In this document: positions 36,301 through 60,129 of the stretch, in pieces
Layout of the letters: each line of letters starts with the position of its first letter
Position numbering within the stretch: the stretch's first letter is position 1
Assembly: GCA_034508935.3 (NCBI GenBank)
Contig: CM067450.1
Location: forward strand, 1,682,347 to 1,746,346
Length of the DNA: 64,000 nucleotides
Direction: 5' to 3'
From: Berghia stephanieae
Lineage: Eukaryota; Mollusca; Gastropoda; Nudibranchia; Aeolidiidae
Position numbers and translations under genes: made by a program
The notes under the pieces: model-generated
The model's input: the letters and a program-made list of their open reading frames with translations, nothing else
The model's database searches: none
Told to the model about the DNA's origin: nothing

Positions 36301-36537
36301 TGAAAATCTGGACTTCAGAGGTTTGATCTGCCAACCATCGATATGGTTCTATCAAACAAGTCAAACATAAAAAATAACAACGACAATGCATACTAATAAC
36401 TAACATAATATACCATAATTCTGTCATGAATATTCATTTCAAGATTGATTGCAACTTGTTTTCATACCATCTATGGATTGCAAGTACTTAAAGATTGGTG
36501 ATTGAGTCATCACTGTTCTTTCCTTGCCTTCAGCCAT
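23010..36537 (-). CDS. UCK: Uridine-cytidine kinase, complete eight-exon gene
   Basis: This kinase phosphorylates uridine and cytidine to UMP and CMP in cytosolic pyrimidine salvage. Coding exons in order: 36537-36468, 34970-34864, 28299-28140, 27365-27269, 26278-26133, 25568-25471, 23894-23846, 23122-23010. They total 840 nt, giving 279 aa plus TGA, and every phase joins. By eye it follows human UCK1/UCK2 (261-277 aa) from the P-loop to the C-terminal RPH. Visible elements: P-loop [12 protein letters not shown] (residues 50-61), SQDSFY (catalytic Asp 88), [72 protein letters not shown]. No key residue is missing. The N-terminal 25 residues come from a separate exon; Met26 is a possible second start. 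UCK1 and UCK2 orthology cannot be separated by eye. The 5' UTR, promoter and poly(A) site were not located. Confidence 0.95.
23846..23894 (-). CDS. UCK: UCK coding exon 7
   Basis: A 49-nt microexon-like piece. Acceptor TTTTCTCCAG, donor GTTG|GTAAGT. Encodes [16 protein letters not shown]. Confidence 0.95.
24235..24481. mobile_element. piggyBac-type MITE
   Basis: 247 bp flanked by TTAA on both sides (24231-24234 and 24482-24485). Terminal repeats are CCCTCTCCTTACC and GGTAAGGAGAGAG, matching at 12 of 13 positions, and one end begins CCC as in piggyBac. It is non-coding and lies in UCK intron 6. Confidence 0.75.
24600..24740 (+). mobile_element. tRNA-derived SINE fragment
   Basis: GTGATGTGGCTCTTTGCTCC and GTACGAATACCCGCCG are degenerate A and B boxes. 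They are followed by GTGTGGCTTTGAGCAAGTAA, a common SINE body phrase. Confidence 0.55.
24876..25175 (+). mobile_element. SINE family C, full-length copy
   Basis: GGCTATGTGGTCTTGCGGAA head, CCTGGGTTTGAGC B-box-like block, TAACAAGCGTCATGTCTCAT, and tail GCGCTTTGAGCATGTTTAGT. It lies in UCK intron 6. Confidence 0.8.
25471..25568 (-). CDS. UCK: UCK coding exon 6
   Basis: Acceptor TTTCTTCCAG, donor CCT|GTAAGT. Encodes [19 protein letters not shown] and [14 protein letters not shown], the lid region with the conserved arginines. Confidence 0.95.
25765..25960. repeat. AAT trinucleotide microsatellite
   Basis: Imperfect AAT runs with AT interruptions in UCK intron 5. The minus-strand frame of I and Y residues is an artefact. 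Confidence 0.95.
26133..26278 (-). CDS. UCK: UCK coding exon 5
   Basis: Acceptor TCTCCTCCAG, donor GAG|GTTTGT. Encodes [20 protein letters not shown], then [13 protein letters not shown] and [15 protein letters not shown]. It has no long open frame of its own but joins both neighbours in phase. Confidence 0.95.
26842..27068 (+). mobile_element. tRNA-Ser/Leu-like SINE
   Basis: GGGGCGAAGCGACCGAGTGG TTAAGGC is a tRNA-like A-box arm and GTTTTGAGCCCCACTTC a B-box arm. It is followed by a T-rich linker and about 130 bp of body (GGGTGATTCCTGTTGACATC). Lies in UCK intron 4. Confidence 0.75.
27269..27365 (-). CDS. UCK: UCK coding exon 4
   Basis: Acceptor ATGTCTAG, donor AAAG|GTACAA. Encodes [14 protein letters not shown] through [12 protein letters not shown], the nucleoside-binding region; the His and Tyr typical of this part are present. 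Confidence 0.95.
27444..27472 (-). ncRNA. Hammerhead-like core motif, degenerate
   Basis: On the minus strand: ATGAAGA, a GGATTTTGAACCT stem-loop, then GAAACGTT. The first core C is replaced by A, so self-cleavage is unlikely here. Related copies: 45474-45502 (-), 52686-52714 (+), 58142-58169 (-). Confidence 0.4.
27785..28047 (-). repeat. Four 57-bp tRNA-like A-box units ending in one B box
   Basis: Unit starts (plus-strand CGACAACTCC) lie at 27820, 27877, 27934 and 27991, exactly 57 bp apart. On the minus strand each unit reads GGATAGCTCATACGGTAGAG, then TCACGCTGTCACTGGCCAGG, then CGGAGTTGTCGTA: a tRNA D-arm/A-box-like half. Only the last unit continues to CGGGTTCAAACCCC, a good T-arm/B box. 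Units 1 and 3 share CCAGTG; 2 and 4 share CCGGTG. Lies in UCK intron 3, antisense to nothing coding. Confidence 0.85.
28140..28299 (-). CDS. UCK: UCK coding exon 3 (catalytic Asp)
   Basis: Acceptor ATCTTCCAAG, donor CCAG|GTAATC. Encodes [13 protein letters not shown] through [13 protein letters not shown] to GEYNFDHP. The preceding intron is 6.5 kb and holds the LINE, the piggyBac copy and the ATC repeats. Confidence 0.95.
28352..28470 (+). repeat. Dispersed repeat, inverted partner at 33790-33905
   Basis: TAGCTAGGGGAATTAGGG, CGTGCAAATTAGTGATGAAA and GATATAGAACCAC occur in the same order, inverted, at 33905-33790. Both lie in the 6.5-kb UCK intron 2, about 5.5 kb apart. Confidence 0.65.
28603..29142. 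repeat. Inverted repeat pair of about 40 bp
   Basis: GAGCAGTAAAGTTAGGTGCC CCAAACGTAAAC at about 28616 is inverted at about 29104-29135 (GTTTACGTTTGGGGCACCTA). The 450 bp between them is AT-rich and unrecognised. Confidence 0.65.
29633..29745. repeat. AAT/ATC trinucleotide microsatellite
   Basis: AAT runs with one ATG break, then ATC runs. Lies in UCK intron 2. Confidence 0.95.
30110..30670 (+). pseudogene. Decayed invertebrate transposon-associated zinc-binding protein
   Basis: Segments resemble a widespread uncharacterised invertebrate protein with a Cys-rich N-terminal region: [15 protein letters not shown] (30250s), [10 protein letters not shown], and [19 protein letters not shown] near the end, which recalls a DLVALEAKYHxxC-type motif. 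The pieces lie in different frames with intervening stops. The family is recalled from its general pattern only; the origin is uncertain. Confidence 0.35.
30715..31765 (-). pseudogene. Non-LTR retrotransposon (Jockey/CR1-like) reverse transcriptase, 5'-truncated
   Basis: Read on the minus strand: [19 protein letters not shown] (RT motif A), [29 protein letters not shown] (motif B), [11 protein letters not shown] at the place of the usual FADD catalytic box, then [18 protein letters not shown] and [10 protein letters not shown] (thumb region), and [20 protein letters not shown] at the C-terminus. Stops and frame changes occur between and within blocks, and the catalytic FADD is changed to FPGD, so it is dead. 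The upstream endonuclease and ORF1 are absent. Lies in UCK intron 2, in the same orientation as UCK. Confidence 0.85.
31827..31900. repeat. GA dinucleotide microsatellite
   Basis: Uninterrupted GA run at the upstream edge of the LINE fragment. Confidence 0.95.
31992..32697 (+). mobile_element. Non-autonomous piggyBac element with transposase N-terminus
   Basis: 706 bp bounded by TTAA (31988-31991 and 32698-32701) with terminal repeats CCCATAGAGGCCCG and CGGGCCTCTATGGG, the exact piggyBac hallmarks. An 82-codon frame (32228-32476) encodes [20 protein letters not shown] followed by an acidic stretch ([13 protein letters not shown]), the typical start of a piggyBac/PGBD transposase. The DDD catalytic domain is missing. 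It looks like an internally deleted derivative of an autonomous element. The clean ends suggest fairly recent movement. Confidence 0.85.
33040..33480. repeat. ATC/ACC trinucleotide repeat tract
   Basis: Long CATCAT runs alternating with CACCAC runs over about 440 bp, in UCK intron 2. Confidence 0.95.
33790..33905 (-). repeat. Inverted partner of 28352-28470
   Basis: It shares three ordered blocks with the other copy. It directly abuts a SINE A copy starting at 33907. Confidence 0.65.
33907..34423 (-). mobile_element. SINE family A, diverged copy
   Basis: Tail TTTCAGCGCCAGTAAAAAG, CAAAAAGTCTCATCCAGACA, and head CATCATGGGAGGTCAAAATA. It is more diverged than the copy at 8596. Confidence 0.8.
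34448..34560. repeat. About 50-bp tandem repeat, 2.3 copies
   Basis: AGAACAAAGAGACATAAATA then TTAATTTATCTCAATTCTGT is repeated in UCK intron 2, close to exon 2. Confidence 0.85.
34864..34970 (-). CDS. UCK: UCK coding exon 2 (P-loop)
   Basis: Acceptor TTATTTCCAG, donor AAAG|GTGAGT. Holds Met26, the linker, and [13 protein letters not shown]. If transcription starts nearby, Met26 would give a 254-aa protein. Confidence 0.95.
35870..36000 (+). mobile_element. Retroposon 3' tail with ATT run
   Basis: TAATTGTAAAGTGCTTAGAG and AAAGTGCTATATGAATGCTA, ending in ATT repeats, is a common LINE/SINE tail style. The body is not recognised. Confidence 0.5.
36090..36348. mobile_element. Fold-back element in UCK intron 1
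   Basis: Left GATGGTCATTGAATCAAACC TCTGAAGTCC is mirrored at the right by GGACTTCAGAGGTTTGATCT GCC. The arms are over 100 bp and about 85% alike by eye, with CCCAAAATTAAAT near the centre. Confidence 0.75.
36468..36537 (-). CDS. UCK: UCK coding exon 1 (residues 1-24)
   Basis: Encodes [20 protein letters not shown] then SID, ending at donor ATG|GTATGA in phase 1. It joins in frame to exon 2 (GAT-GGC-AGA-ATG). This segment is not conserved with the vertebrate N-terminus, so its use as coding sequence rests on frame continuity and the donor only. Confidence 0.7.
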
Positions 36538-36599
36538 CCTGCTGACCTAATTTCTAATTAAAACGACAACATGTCAGCCTAGAATCATCAAACTGTCTA

Positions 36600-36765
36600 C
36601 ATAACTACCACACTACTGACATGGTTGCATCTACATAACTACCACATACTATACAGAGTTGCCAATTCTACATTACTACCACATTACTAACAGAGTTGCC
36701 AATTCTACATTACTACCACATTACTATACAGAGTTGCCAATTCTACATTACTACCACATTAATGT
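36600..36765. repeat. Short tandem repeat (about 37-40 bp, four copies)
   Basis: CAGAGTTGCCAATTCTACAT then TACTACCACATTAC is repeated just upstream of UCK exon 1. It may lie in the promoter or 5' UTR of UCK. Confidence 0.8.
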
Positions 36766-39522
36766 ACATTAAATGATCTACAAAAATTTATGGAAATCAT
36801 AACTTTTATGGAAAATTAGAATTGGAATATAAGACTGTTTTCACAGATTTGTCATCGGCTTCCAAAGTTTCAATATAACCACATTATTCACTTTCATTCC
36901 TCTTTTCAGGAAGAACTCTAGTTGACCGAGAGGACGAATTCATGCCATCAAAACAACTCTTTTCCTACTTAGAAAAAGAAAATCATAAATCTGGAGAAGC
37001 ATTACATTTATTCCACCCCCCTCCCACCCCCCGATCCAAAAACAATTATCCTCCACACCACATAAATTGTTGTATACTACATGGGTGCAAGTAGGACAGG
37101 CCAAAAAAAAAAAAAAAAAGCATGAAATCCAATTCTAACAAATTCAAAAAGCCTGAAACTTATTTTGAAAAGTGACCTATGATCTATTGCCTCAACATTC
37201 GTGTCTTCACTTCAGTGCCAGTGAAAAACAATTCCAACCCTGAAAACCCAGACCCCAACATTTTTCCAACCCTGAAATTTCAAACAACATGAAAACTCGT
37301 ACATAAAAAAAAAAAATTTAAGATGTGATATAACCCGGAACGTTGATGCTGTGAAATTTGGTCAACCCCGAATTCCAGGCTGGGCCTGGAGGTCTGGCAC
37401 CCGTCATATGATATTAGGTTGAGATGGTCGAGATGCCAAAAACAAAATTAATATCCATTTTAAAAAGCCAGAAATCCGGGTTAAGCCGGAAATATCACAT
37501 CCATGGTACGTACTATAAAAATTGTGATTGAAAACATTTAGTCTTTTGTAGATCCTAGCATTTCATTACTTTCACTTCCAGATTTGGAAAGATTCCAAGA
37601 TGCAAACAAAAGATGGGCGTTAATCTATATGAGTTTGAGCTGTATCATGGAAAAAAAAAAAAGAAAAATCAATTGATGACACTTGACCACCGCATTGAAA
37701 CAACTTAGTCAATGGTTTAATCATTGCCTGGCCAATATCAAATAGTGCCCAGTCTAGCCATTAGACTCATACCTTTGATTTAAAAAACAACTCACTGAAC
37801 TCACTACAATCACAAAATAAGTTATTCCTGAAAGGACGGATGACAAATGACAATCATAACAGAACGTTATCGAAGCAGACAACAATGGTCATGTGGTGTC
37901 ATAAAAGTCCTTAGTTAAAGAAAACTGGACAAGCTTCAATTCCGGACTGTCTTTGATGGAAAAAAACTCAATCAATAAAACCTAAAAAAAAAAGCTAAGA
38001 CTAAGACAACATCCATTTGTGAAATACAGGTAGGATTGATTATTGGTCACTCTCCTTCAATTCAGTAAAAGATCTGTCACGTGGAAGTGTAACCTGTATA
38101 CGAATAAAAAACACTTCTTTACTTTAAAAATATCGCCGTAATTAACCCTACGCTGGAATGGGCCTGAGAAAATTGGTTCTTAAGTTATCAGTCAGTCTAG
38201 CATTATTTGCAATTTGCAAGCCTAACCTACTACGTTTGTTAATAATTAGATCACTATGACTATACTATTCTAATTGTTAAATGGCGATACCCCTGAAAAA
38301 GACTTATCTAATAATAGGTATCTTTTAGTTTTTAATTTAGATAATGAGATAAATGTAATATATCGATCTATCATCTATATCTACGTCAACGTCTATCTAA
38401 TATCTTAGTCTATACTTTGACTTTGTTGATTGATACTGATACTGATAAGGAAATGAGCATAGTAGTCATACATAGAAGTAGCGAGGCGATACATGTTGTA
38501 ATGTCGAACGCAACCAATCCCTTTCCTAATGCGTCTATTCATCTTGATTCTAATTTTAACGCTGAGGCTATAGTTTTAATTTCAAATGGATCAACAAACA
38601 ACCGAGGTGGGGGCAGAGCGGAGTTGAGCAGTTGTTTTTACTACGCGATCAGCCATTTATTGATAGACGAACCTTACATACCTGAGAAAAATAAAAGCTG
38701 TCGATTTCTTTGAAAGTTTCCCGATCTGAATTTCCTGGAATCTGGATAAAATATCACAGAACTGAGGAGACCTTCGATTCTCTCTCCTCCTTGGGGTTTT
38801 GGCTTTGGCTGCTTCTCAAGATCAGTCATAAAAGTGAAAGTACAACAAAACAAAGTGTTTTTCTATGTGTTAATAGTTGAGCAACTATTCTAACTCTAAA
38901 ATTACAAACTTGATTCTATCTTAATATTGTGTAAATAGCGTCATGTCTTTTGGCAACATTTCTGTGTGTTGTCAATAGAACGGAAACGTTTGACATTTGT
39001 CGTGGAAATAGATATTATTTCTTCTCCAAAACAAGGAATTAGGAATTGATTCTCCGAAAATAGGTTCTGATTAAAAATGGATAAATCGGAGCTAAATAAT
39101 TAATGCTTTATTCCTGATGCTTTATACAGCGTCATCTAAAGTGAATTTTATCCGAAAGCTCTAATGCCATTACAGTACGTACATAAATTCATTATGTCCA
39201 GAAAGGCTATCTAGATAGATAGATTCGAGTTAAAATTAAAAGTCATCTCGAGTTCTTTCATTTTTATTTCCAATGATCTGACCATAATTCTAGACCGTCT
39301 ATCTATAGATAGACATTATACATTATAACCGAGCAGTGTCACTGTGTTATCATCAAAACTTACTTGTTTTCATTGTACAGATTATTCCCATATTTAAACC
39401 TTACTCTGAACGTAGCAGAACTGCAAAGCAGCGACTTCTCTGAAAATTGAAAATTTTGTTGGCGAGGTGAGAATCTTGTTTTACTTTCTTCCCCCCCCCC
39501 CCCCCCTGCCTACTAATTAGAC

Positions 39523-39742
39523 GGAAGGCCTTCCGAAAGCTCCTACATCCCCAGTATTAATGTTCTAGTAGGGGGGTTTGGGAGGGGGAAAACTTTCTAA
39601 ATATTTTTTTAAATCTCTCCCCCCCCCCCCCCCCCAAACCCCCTCTACTACTAAAACATTATAAAAAAAGTTTCCCCCCTCCCAAACTGTCTACAAGAAC
39701 ATTAATAATACTGGAGATGTAGAAGCTTTCGGAAGGCCTCCC
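39523..39742. mobile_element. Fold-back element with C-rich interior
   Basis: GGAAGGCCTTCCGAAAGCTC CTACATC at the left pairs with GATGTAGAAGCTTTCGGAAG GCC at the right. The interior also pairs (AGTATTAATGTTC / GAACATTAATAATACT) and holds G- and C-runs. Confidence 0.75.
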
Positions 39743-40139
39743 TTAAAGGGAGGTAATCTAAATCTAAGCCAAGCCCAAGCCAAGGCCTATCATTGGAAGA
39801 GTGAGACAACTCTTCTTCTCTCACTCACACTCACTCTCTGTGTTTGCTGACATATCCATTGACATTACTTACTGTACTGAAGACTAGATGTAGAGAATTA
39901 CAGGAAATGTAGAAATAAGCACCACCCTATAAGAGTAGTGCTTGTTCTTGATGAGCAATTGAGGCCAGTGAGTGAAAAGGGAAGGACAGATTTGGAATGA
40001 ATTGAAACAAATGAAAAGTCAGAAAGATCATCAACAAATGTAGTGAAATCAAACGCCAAGCCAATCAAAGTCAAAGACTTTCCTTTGCCTTAATTGAAAA
40101 CAAAAGCCTTTGTATGCCAAATGACATCAATATCAAGTA

Positions 40140-40142
<3 letters not shown>

Positions 40143-40175
<33 letters not shown>
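40143..40175 (+). repeat. Poly(G) tract over 30 bp
   Basis: Uninterrupted G run, followed at about 40259-40275 by a second G run of about 16. Confidence 0.9.
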
Positions 40176-40176
<1 letters not shown>

Positions 40177-41192
40177 GGTTGGATGGGACCAGTTACATGA
40201 TTAAGCGCCTTGTTTTTGATTATTGCACACACTGCATTGCCACACTGATTGAGATGGAGGGGGGGGGGGGGGGGGTCTGTCTGCCAATGACTGGACTGTA
40301 TATAAACAAATAAGTTAGCTACCTGACCTCAATTGGATGTCACAAAAGCTTTTTAAATGGGATTATAGTTCAATTGTTCGTCTATTGCTTTGAACTAGAG
40401 TACGTGGACAGACGATATCCGATATCAGTCAGTGTGGTTTTTGGGTTATATATGTCTAGCCATATATTTTAATGGCTTGTTCCCAAAATAAAAGTTCGAA
40501 TCCAGAAACAAGATTTTCCAGATTACGATGTACAGATAAATAGGGAAGACTGTCCAGCTAATGGAGACATCCAGATTGTTTGACGTGACTTAATCAGTGT
40601 CAGCATTGATTGCAAGTGTCAAGGCCAAAAGGGTCGGACTCAATTAATGTCAACAAGAATAAATTTGATTTGACTGTGAGAGATTTAATCAGAGAACAAG
40701 TATGATACAATTTTAATTTGAGTGGCTGATCACATAAGTTTTCTTCAATTATGAATAATGAAGTTGAAGAATTGTAGCAAGAGTAGTTGCATCTCCAAAT
40801 AGTTTTAAAAATATTGGACTAAGTGACAAAAAGTAGGTGATCTCTACCCATTCTATAAACGGGATGAAAGTGATCACTGGCATGAGGATAGATTGATCTC
40901 TTTTCTATTTGTTTGCCAAGTTTTATTCATTTTTATATAATGGTTTTCCCAAAATTATTAATAGAAAACACCCATAATGCTCCTGTAACGGTCCACTAAA
41001 TATGCCCAAACAGCGGGCCATTTCTGGGTCAGAGTACATTGCTCAATTGTGATTGCTAGAAAATTTCAGAAGTATTATAATTTGTTATTGTTTAAAAATA
41101 TGCTAGTCATAAGCTGACCTATCCTTGGTTTGTTTTTCTATCACCAATCCCATCCATCTTCCCCAGGCCAAGTGACTGACTGAAGCACTGAC

Positions 41193-56015
<14,823 letters not shown>

Positions 56016-56394
56016 CAAACAAAGAGTATGAAACGACGACTGTGGCAACGACTACACAACCATTCAAAACAACACGACAGGGATAGCTGATGAATGGGAC
56101 AACAACAACACGACAGCAACATCAGTGGGAATTATATTTATTTGTTTTCAACATAAAAGACTAATCGGAAATATTCAATGATATTGATAATGATATTTCT
56201 CTATAGATAGAAAAAAATCTCAATTTAAAAAAAAAGATATTTATTGATTGCAAATTATTGAGAAAATATTTTATGGAATTCTAATGCCTCACAACTGTCA
56301 CAATTCTTATATTGAGAAATGTAGGCAGTTAGTATAGATAGTAATTACTGGTGTTCTTACCAAATTACTAAATATCACCCAGTTATATTAACAA

Positions 56395-56640
56395 GAACTG
56401 AACAAGTCAGTGTGTGTGTGAAAGGTGCCAGACAAAGCAAGAAAGAAAAATACAATAAATAAAAACCATCCCATTTAAAACAGTCGACCTCGACTGGGGA
56501 TCGAACCCCAGACCTTCTGATTACCGATCAGATGCGTTTCCTGTGGTAGCATTGTATTTTTCCTTTTTGCTTTGTCTGGCCCCTTTCATACACACTTGTT
56601 CAGTCCTTTATCTTACATCAATGCCTGCTCCTTAATTTCT
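56395..56640. mobile_element. Palindromic tRNA-derived element, copy 1
   Basis: Arms contain GTGAAAGGTGCCAGACAAAG and CTTTGTCTGGCCCCTTTCAT. The centre, on the minus strand, has CTGATCGGTAATCAG and TGGGGTTCGATCCCCAG, an anticodon-arm and T-arm like a tRNA-Thr(GGU). It lies just after the TRAF stop and may be in its 3' UTR. Confidence 0.75.
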
Positions 56641-57316
56641 TAACCAGTTATGTGATCTGCCTTCACAAATGTCCATGAATTCAGCATGTCATATTGTGTT
56701 ACAAAAAAGGTCATAACTGAGAGTTGATGGTGGAGACAAAAGGCAAATAAAGCAAATAGAAAAAATAAATACAGGTTAGAAAACGAATGACATTGGTACG
56801 GAAAGCAGAAGGTCAGAGGTCAATGTTCAGTCACGTCTGGCTGGTTCTAGATTGCTTTGGAGATTTTAGTTTGGTATATTGCTTTTTTATTTATTTTTTT
56901 TTAAATTTTGAACGATGATGTTTTTGTAGTTGCTTTATCCAACCGTTATCAAAACCAGTAATTGTGGCATTCTATGAGCTTTGGTGATAGATGAGATGGA
57001 TTTTGAGTTTTTGCATTCCAAGATTTTAATTTTTGCTTGATTATTCAGCGTTAAAACGTTATTATCTCCCTTGCTAGGCTTATCTCTTTTTAAATGGAGT
57101 TTGATTTAAATCTTTTTAATGTTGAAATTCCTTCTACTTTGAAAGACATGATGTTGGATCCTGTCGTGGTGGAGGCCGAGGGGCTATCCTTTGACCACCT
57201 CTACCACTGACTAGTGTGGGTTGTAGGAATTGGTTCTCCTTGGGAGAGGGATGAACAGAGGCACGACATGACTGTTTATTACATGTTAAAGTGACAACTT
57301 TCCACGGACAATCTGT
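56641..57316. other. No gene seen
   Basis: AT-rich, possible end of the TRAF 3' UTR (AATAAA at about 56734). The short minus-strand frame at 57134-57361 has no recognised similarity and overlaps a SINE. Confidence 0.4.
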
Positions 57317-57845
57317 GTACCTGGTGGGATTCCTGACCTCCCATAGTGGGCAGGGAGGCACTTACTGTGGCTTCTATCCCCTTATGTCTGTTTTCCAATT
57401 GCTTTCTGTCTTTGTCTTGGAATGAGATTACTTGGTTTTGTCCTGGCCTTGCCGGATACCTTGGCTGGGAGGAAAACAGTCAAATGTTTAATGAGAGTTT
57501 TGGGAGATGATATTTTTTTCCTTGTAAATCATCTCTCTGTTGTGTACTGTTATTTTTTTTATTCTTAACATATGATTTGTAAACATTCGAGTGTATTCCT
57601 CCAAGTGGGGACCTGTGCTGGTGTCTGGGTGAGACTTTAAGGTGATCTCAAACTGAGTACATTGATAGTGTGCTCTCGGACTCTGCATCTGTTCCCTATT
57701 TGAACCATTTCCCCTTGTCTTACTTTTTCCTCGTCCCTTTAATTGTAATTCTAGAATATTTTTACTATCCAATTTTCTTCCTTTTACTGGAACTGATTTG
57801 ACCTAAATGTGTTACAAGCCCCGTAAAACCCTTAAAAACAAAACA
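57317..57845 (+). mobile_element. SINE family A copy
   Basis: GGTGGGATTCCTGACCTCCC head, TTGTAAATCATCTCTCTGTT, GGTGAGACTTTAAGGTGATC, and tail AATGTGTTACAAGCCCCGTA ending A-rich. Confidence 0.85.
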
Positions 57846-57959
57846 GATTGGAAATGAGAAGTAATCAGAATATTACTTTCATTCAAAAAGAGTTCTACAT
57901 TCTTTCCCAGAATGCATTATTTATATTCATCTTTGGGACTCGTCGTCTCAATCTGGTGT

Positions 57960-58075
57960 TTTGTCCTGTTCTGGGTTTTCTGACCTCCTATGGTGGGTGG
58001 AGAGGTCAGTCGGTCTGTCTTCTACTCCCCCATATCTCTTTTCCCTTTCCACGTTGCTCTCTGTCGTTGTTCTGT
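57960..58075 (+). mobile_element. SINE family A head fragment
   Basis: GGGTTTTCTGACCTCCTATG and TCTGTCTTCTACTCCCCCAT; it is diverged and lacks the body. Confidence 0.6.
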
Positions 58076-58141
58076 TGTTGCTGTCACTGAGGCATATGTT
58101 TTTTTGTACTCACCCGAAATGAAATCAACAAACAACGAACG

Positions 58142-58169
58142 AATGTTTTAGGCTTAAACCCTTGTTCAG
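58142..58169 (-). ncRNA. Hammerhead-like core motif, degenerate
   Basis: On the minus strand: CTGAACA, stem-loop AGGGTTTAAGCCT, then AAAACATT. Two core positions are changed. Confidence 0.35.
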
Positions 58170-58299
58170 CAAATTATGACAACAGATATATTGTAGATCT
58201 ATCTCAAGACATATAAAACTGAATCAGCTCAATGGTCAGGAAGTGACATCTAAAATATTTCTCTTCCTCATCTTTTTGTCGACTTTCGGAGCCATTCAA

Positions 58300-58527
58300 C
58301 CTGTTGAGCCAGAGTTTATTCCAGTATCTATAGCATGACAATAGCAATTGTTTGCTACCCTTTATATAGGACACTAGTCTATTGCCAAGTACTTTCCACA
58401 TGATCCGACAGACCCACTTTCCCAATCACTGCTGGCTGGATAGGGGAGTCCAAAAAAGAGTCTCAAAAACTAGCCCCGGGATCAATCTAGCGAGTCGTCT
58501 ACCAACTAAGCTATCTGGACCCCCTCG
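58300..58527 (-). mobile_element. tRNA-derived SINE, family D
   Basis: On the minus strand: GATAGCTTAGTTGGTAGACG, then GATTGATCCCGGGGC. More diverged than the other two. Confidence 0.75.
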
Positions 58528-58529
58528 AA

Positions 58530-59194
58530 AATGTCTCCATGCATTTAAAGTGGGACATCAAACCCCTTACTCTTTTGGTTGTTAAATCCTTGGGAGTGTG
58601 TATGTAGTAAGTCCTTGGAGGACTTACAATGAATAGGTTACATATTGAACCATAAGGTGCCATAACTATTTTAGGAACAGGATGTATAGACAGATTCTTA
58701 GGATTACGTGACATACAAGAGTGAGGATGGACGATCTTTATTGACGACCAGCATACTATATTTAGACTAGGAAATAAGATGTCATCACTCTGACACCAGA
58801 AGATCATTTACACAAGCTTTGATCCAGTCCTTCGGAAGAGTGGTTTTACACTTCCAATGAAATAGGAACCAGTTTTTTGACATTACACTTTTCTTCCCTA
58901 TTGAATTGTGTCATTTTTGTGTCCGTGTTCAATTGGATTGAATCCTACAAGAGGTGTATCACTCTCACCGAAATCCAAATATTGTTGCTAGAAGGTTAGT
59001 CAAGTGAACAGCGATAATTAAATTAGAAATTAGGCTCCTTTTAATGACCCAAATGGTTTAATTTAGATACATTCAAATATTCCACATTCCATCTTTCTCT
59101 TATAATGGCATTCAGGTAGTAGTAACGTGTGAAACAAATTTATATGTGACGTGTTACAGGAAAATCATGACTTATGACTCGTTTGAAAGCGTTG
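58530..59194. other. No gene seen
   Basis: Unique-looking AT-rich sequence without exons or repeats that I could name. Confidence 0.4.
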
Positions 59195-59810
59195 ACACTG
59201 GGTGGGATCTCCTGGTCTCCCATCATAGGCAGAAGGTCACTTCCTGTGTCTTCTATCTCCCTTTATCTGGGTGAGGTTCCTGACCTCCCATAGTAGGCAG
59301 GGAGGTACTTCCTGTGTCTTCTATCCCCCTTTATCTGTTTTCTGAGTTGCTCTGTCTTTGTCTTGGAATGGGATTACTTGGTTTTATCCTGGCTCTTGCC
59401 GGAGTCCTTGACTGAGAGGGAAATAGTCAAATGTATGGTTTTTGGGAGATGATATTTTTTTCTCTTGTAAATCATCCTGTTATGTACTGTATTATTTTTT
59501 CTTTTACATATATAATGGCTTGTAAGCATTTGAGTGTATTCCTCGTATTGGAGACCTGTGCTTGTTTCTGGATGAGACTTTTATGTGATCTCAACCTAAG
59601 TAAGTATAGTGTGCTCTTTGACTCTACATCTGTTCCTTATTTAAACCAATTCCCCATTGTCTTACTTTTTCTAGTGTGCTTTCAAGTGTAAATCTATAAT
59701 TTTTTGACTATCCCATTTTCTTCCTTTTTAATACTGGCACTGACGATATGACCTAAAAGAAAAGTGTCACTAGCGCCATAAAACCCTTTAAAACAAAAAA
59801 AAAAAAACCA
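59195..59810 (+). mobile_element. SINE family A copy with a two-unit head
   Basis: The head occurs twice, 59198-59267 and 59268-59340, joined at TTTATCTGGGTGAGGTTCCT. This is the same junction as in the 68-bp satellite at 16699-18640. The body and tail are normal. Confidence 0.85.
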
Positions 59811-60129
59811 AAGTGTTGACATGTTGGTTTCATTCTCAAGCTCTTCTCAGATTTATCAAAATGTCTTTATATATTTGCAAGTAAAAGTCTGGTTGAGGTC
59901 ATAAAGATTACTCTGACTGTGTCACGATTTTCTCACGCTGCATCACATATCATAAAGGGAGTTAACTCACTTCTTTTTTTTTAATATTTTAATAATTTGC
60001 TCCATTTTTTTAAAATTTCAAATTCAAGCAATTTTCATTCATGGAATCTCATTTGTTTTTCATTTCGACTGTCGAAAGGTGTCAGGTTTTTGTATCGTTC
60101 TAATTCATTTTTTTTTTCCATCCATTTTT

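Larger units (their letters stand above)
36770..41160. other. Intergenic stretch between UCK and TRAF
   Basis: The two genes point away from each other. I saw no coding exon. The frame at 38417-38713 has no recognised similarity. First exons and promoters of both genes probably lie here but could not be placed. Contents: C runs at 39491 and 39617, a fold-back at 39523-39742, very long G runs at about 40143 and 40259. Confidence 0.5.

Noticed and set aside
38417-38713. 98-codon frame between UCK and TRAF
   Set aside because: No recognised similarity and no clear splice or promoter signals; could be an unannotated exon, but nothing supports it.
40143-40200. Truncated SINE B head after the poly(G) run
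   Set aside because: Only GGTGGTTGGATGGGA matches, and the rest of the element is absent; the match is too short.
56470-56560. Genuine tRNA gene
   Set aside because: Anticodon- and T-arm-like pieces are present, but no D arm or closed acceptor stem; it belongs to a repeated palindromic element.
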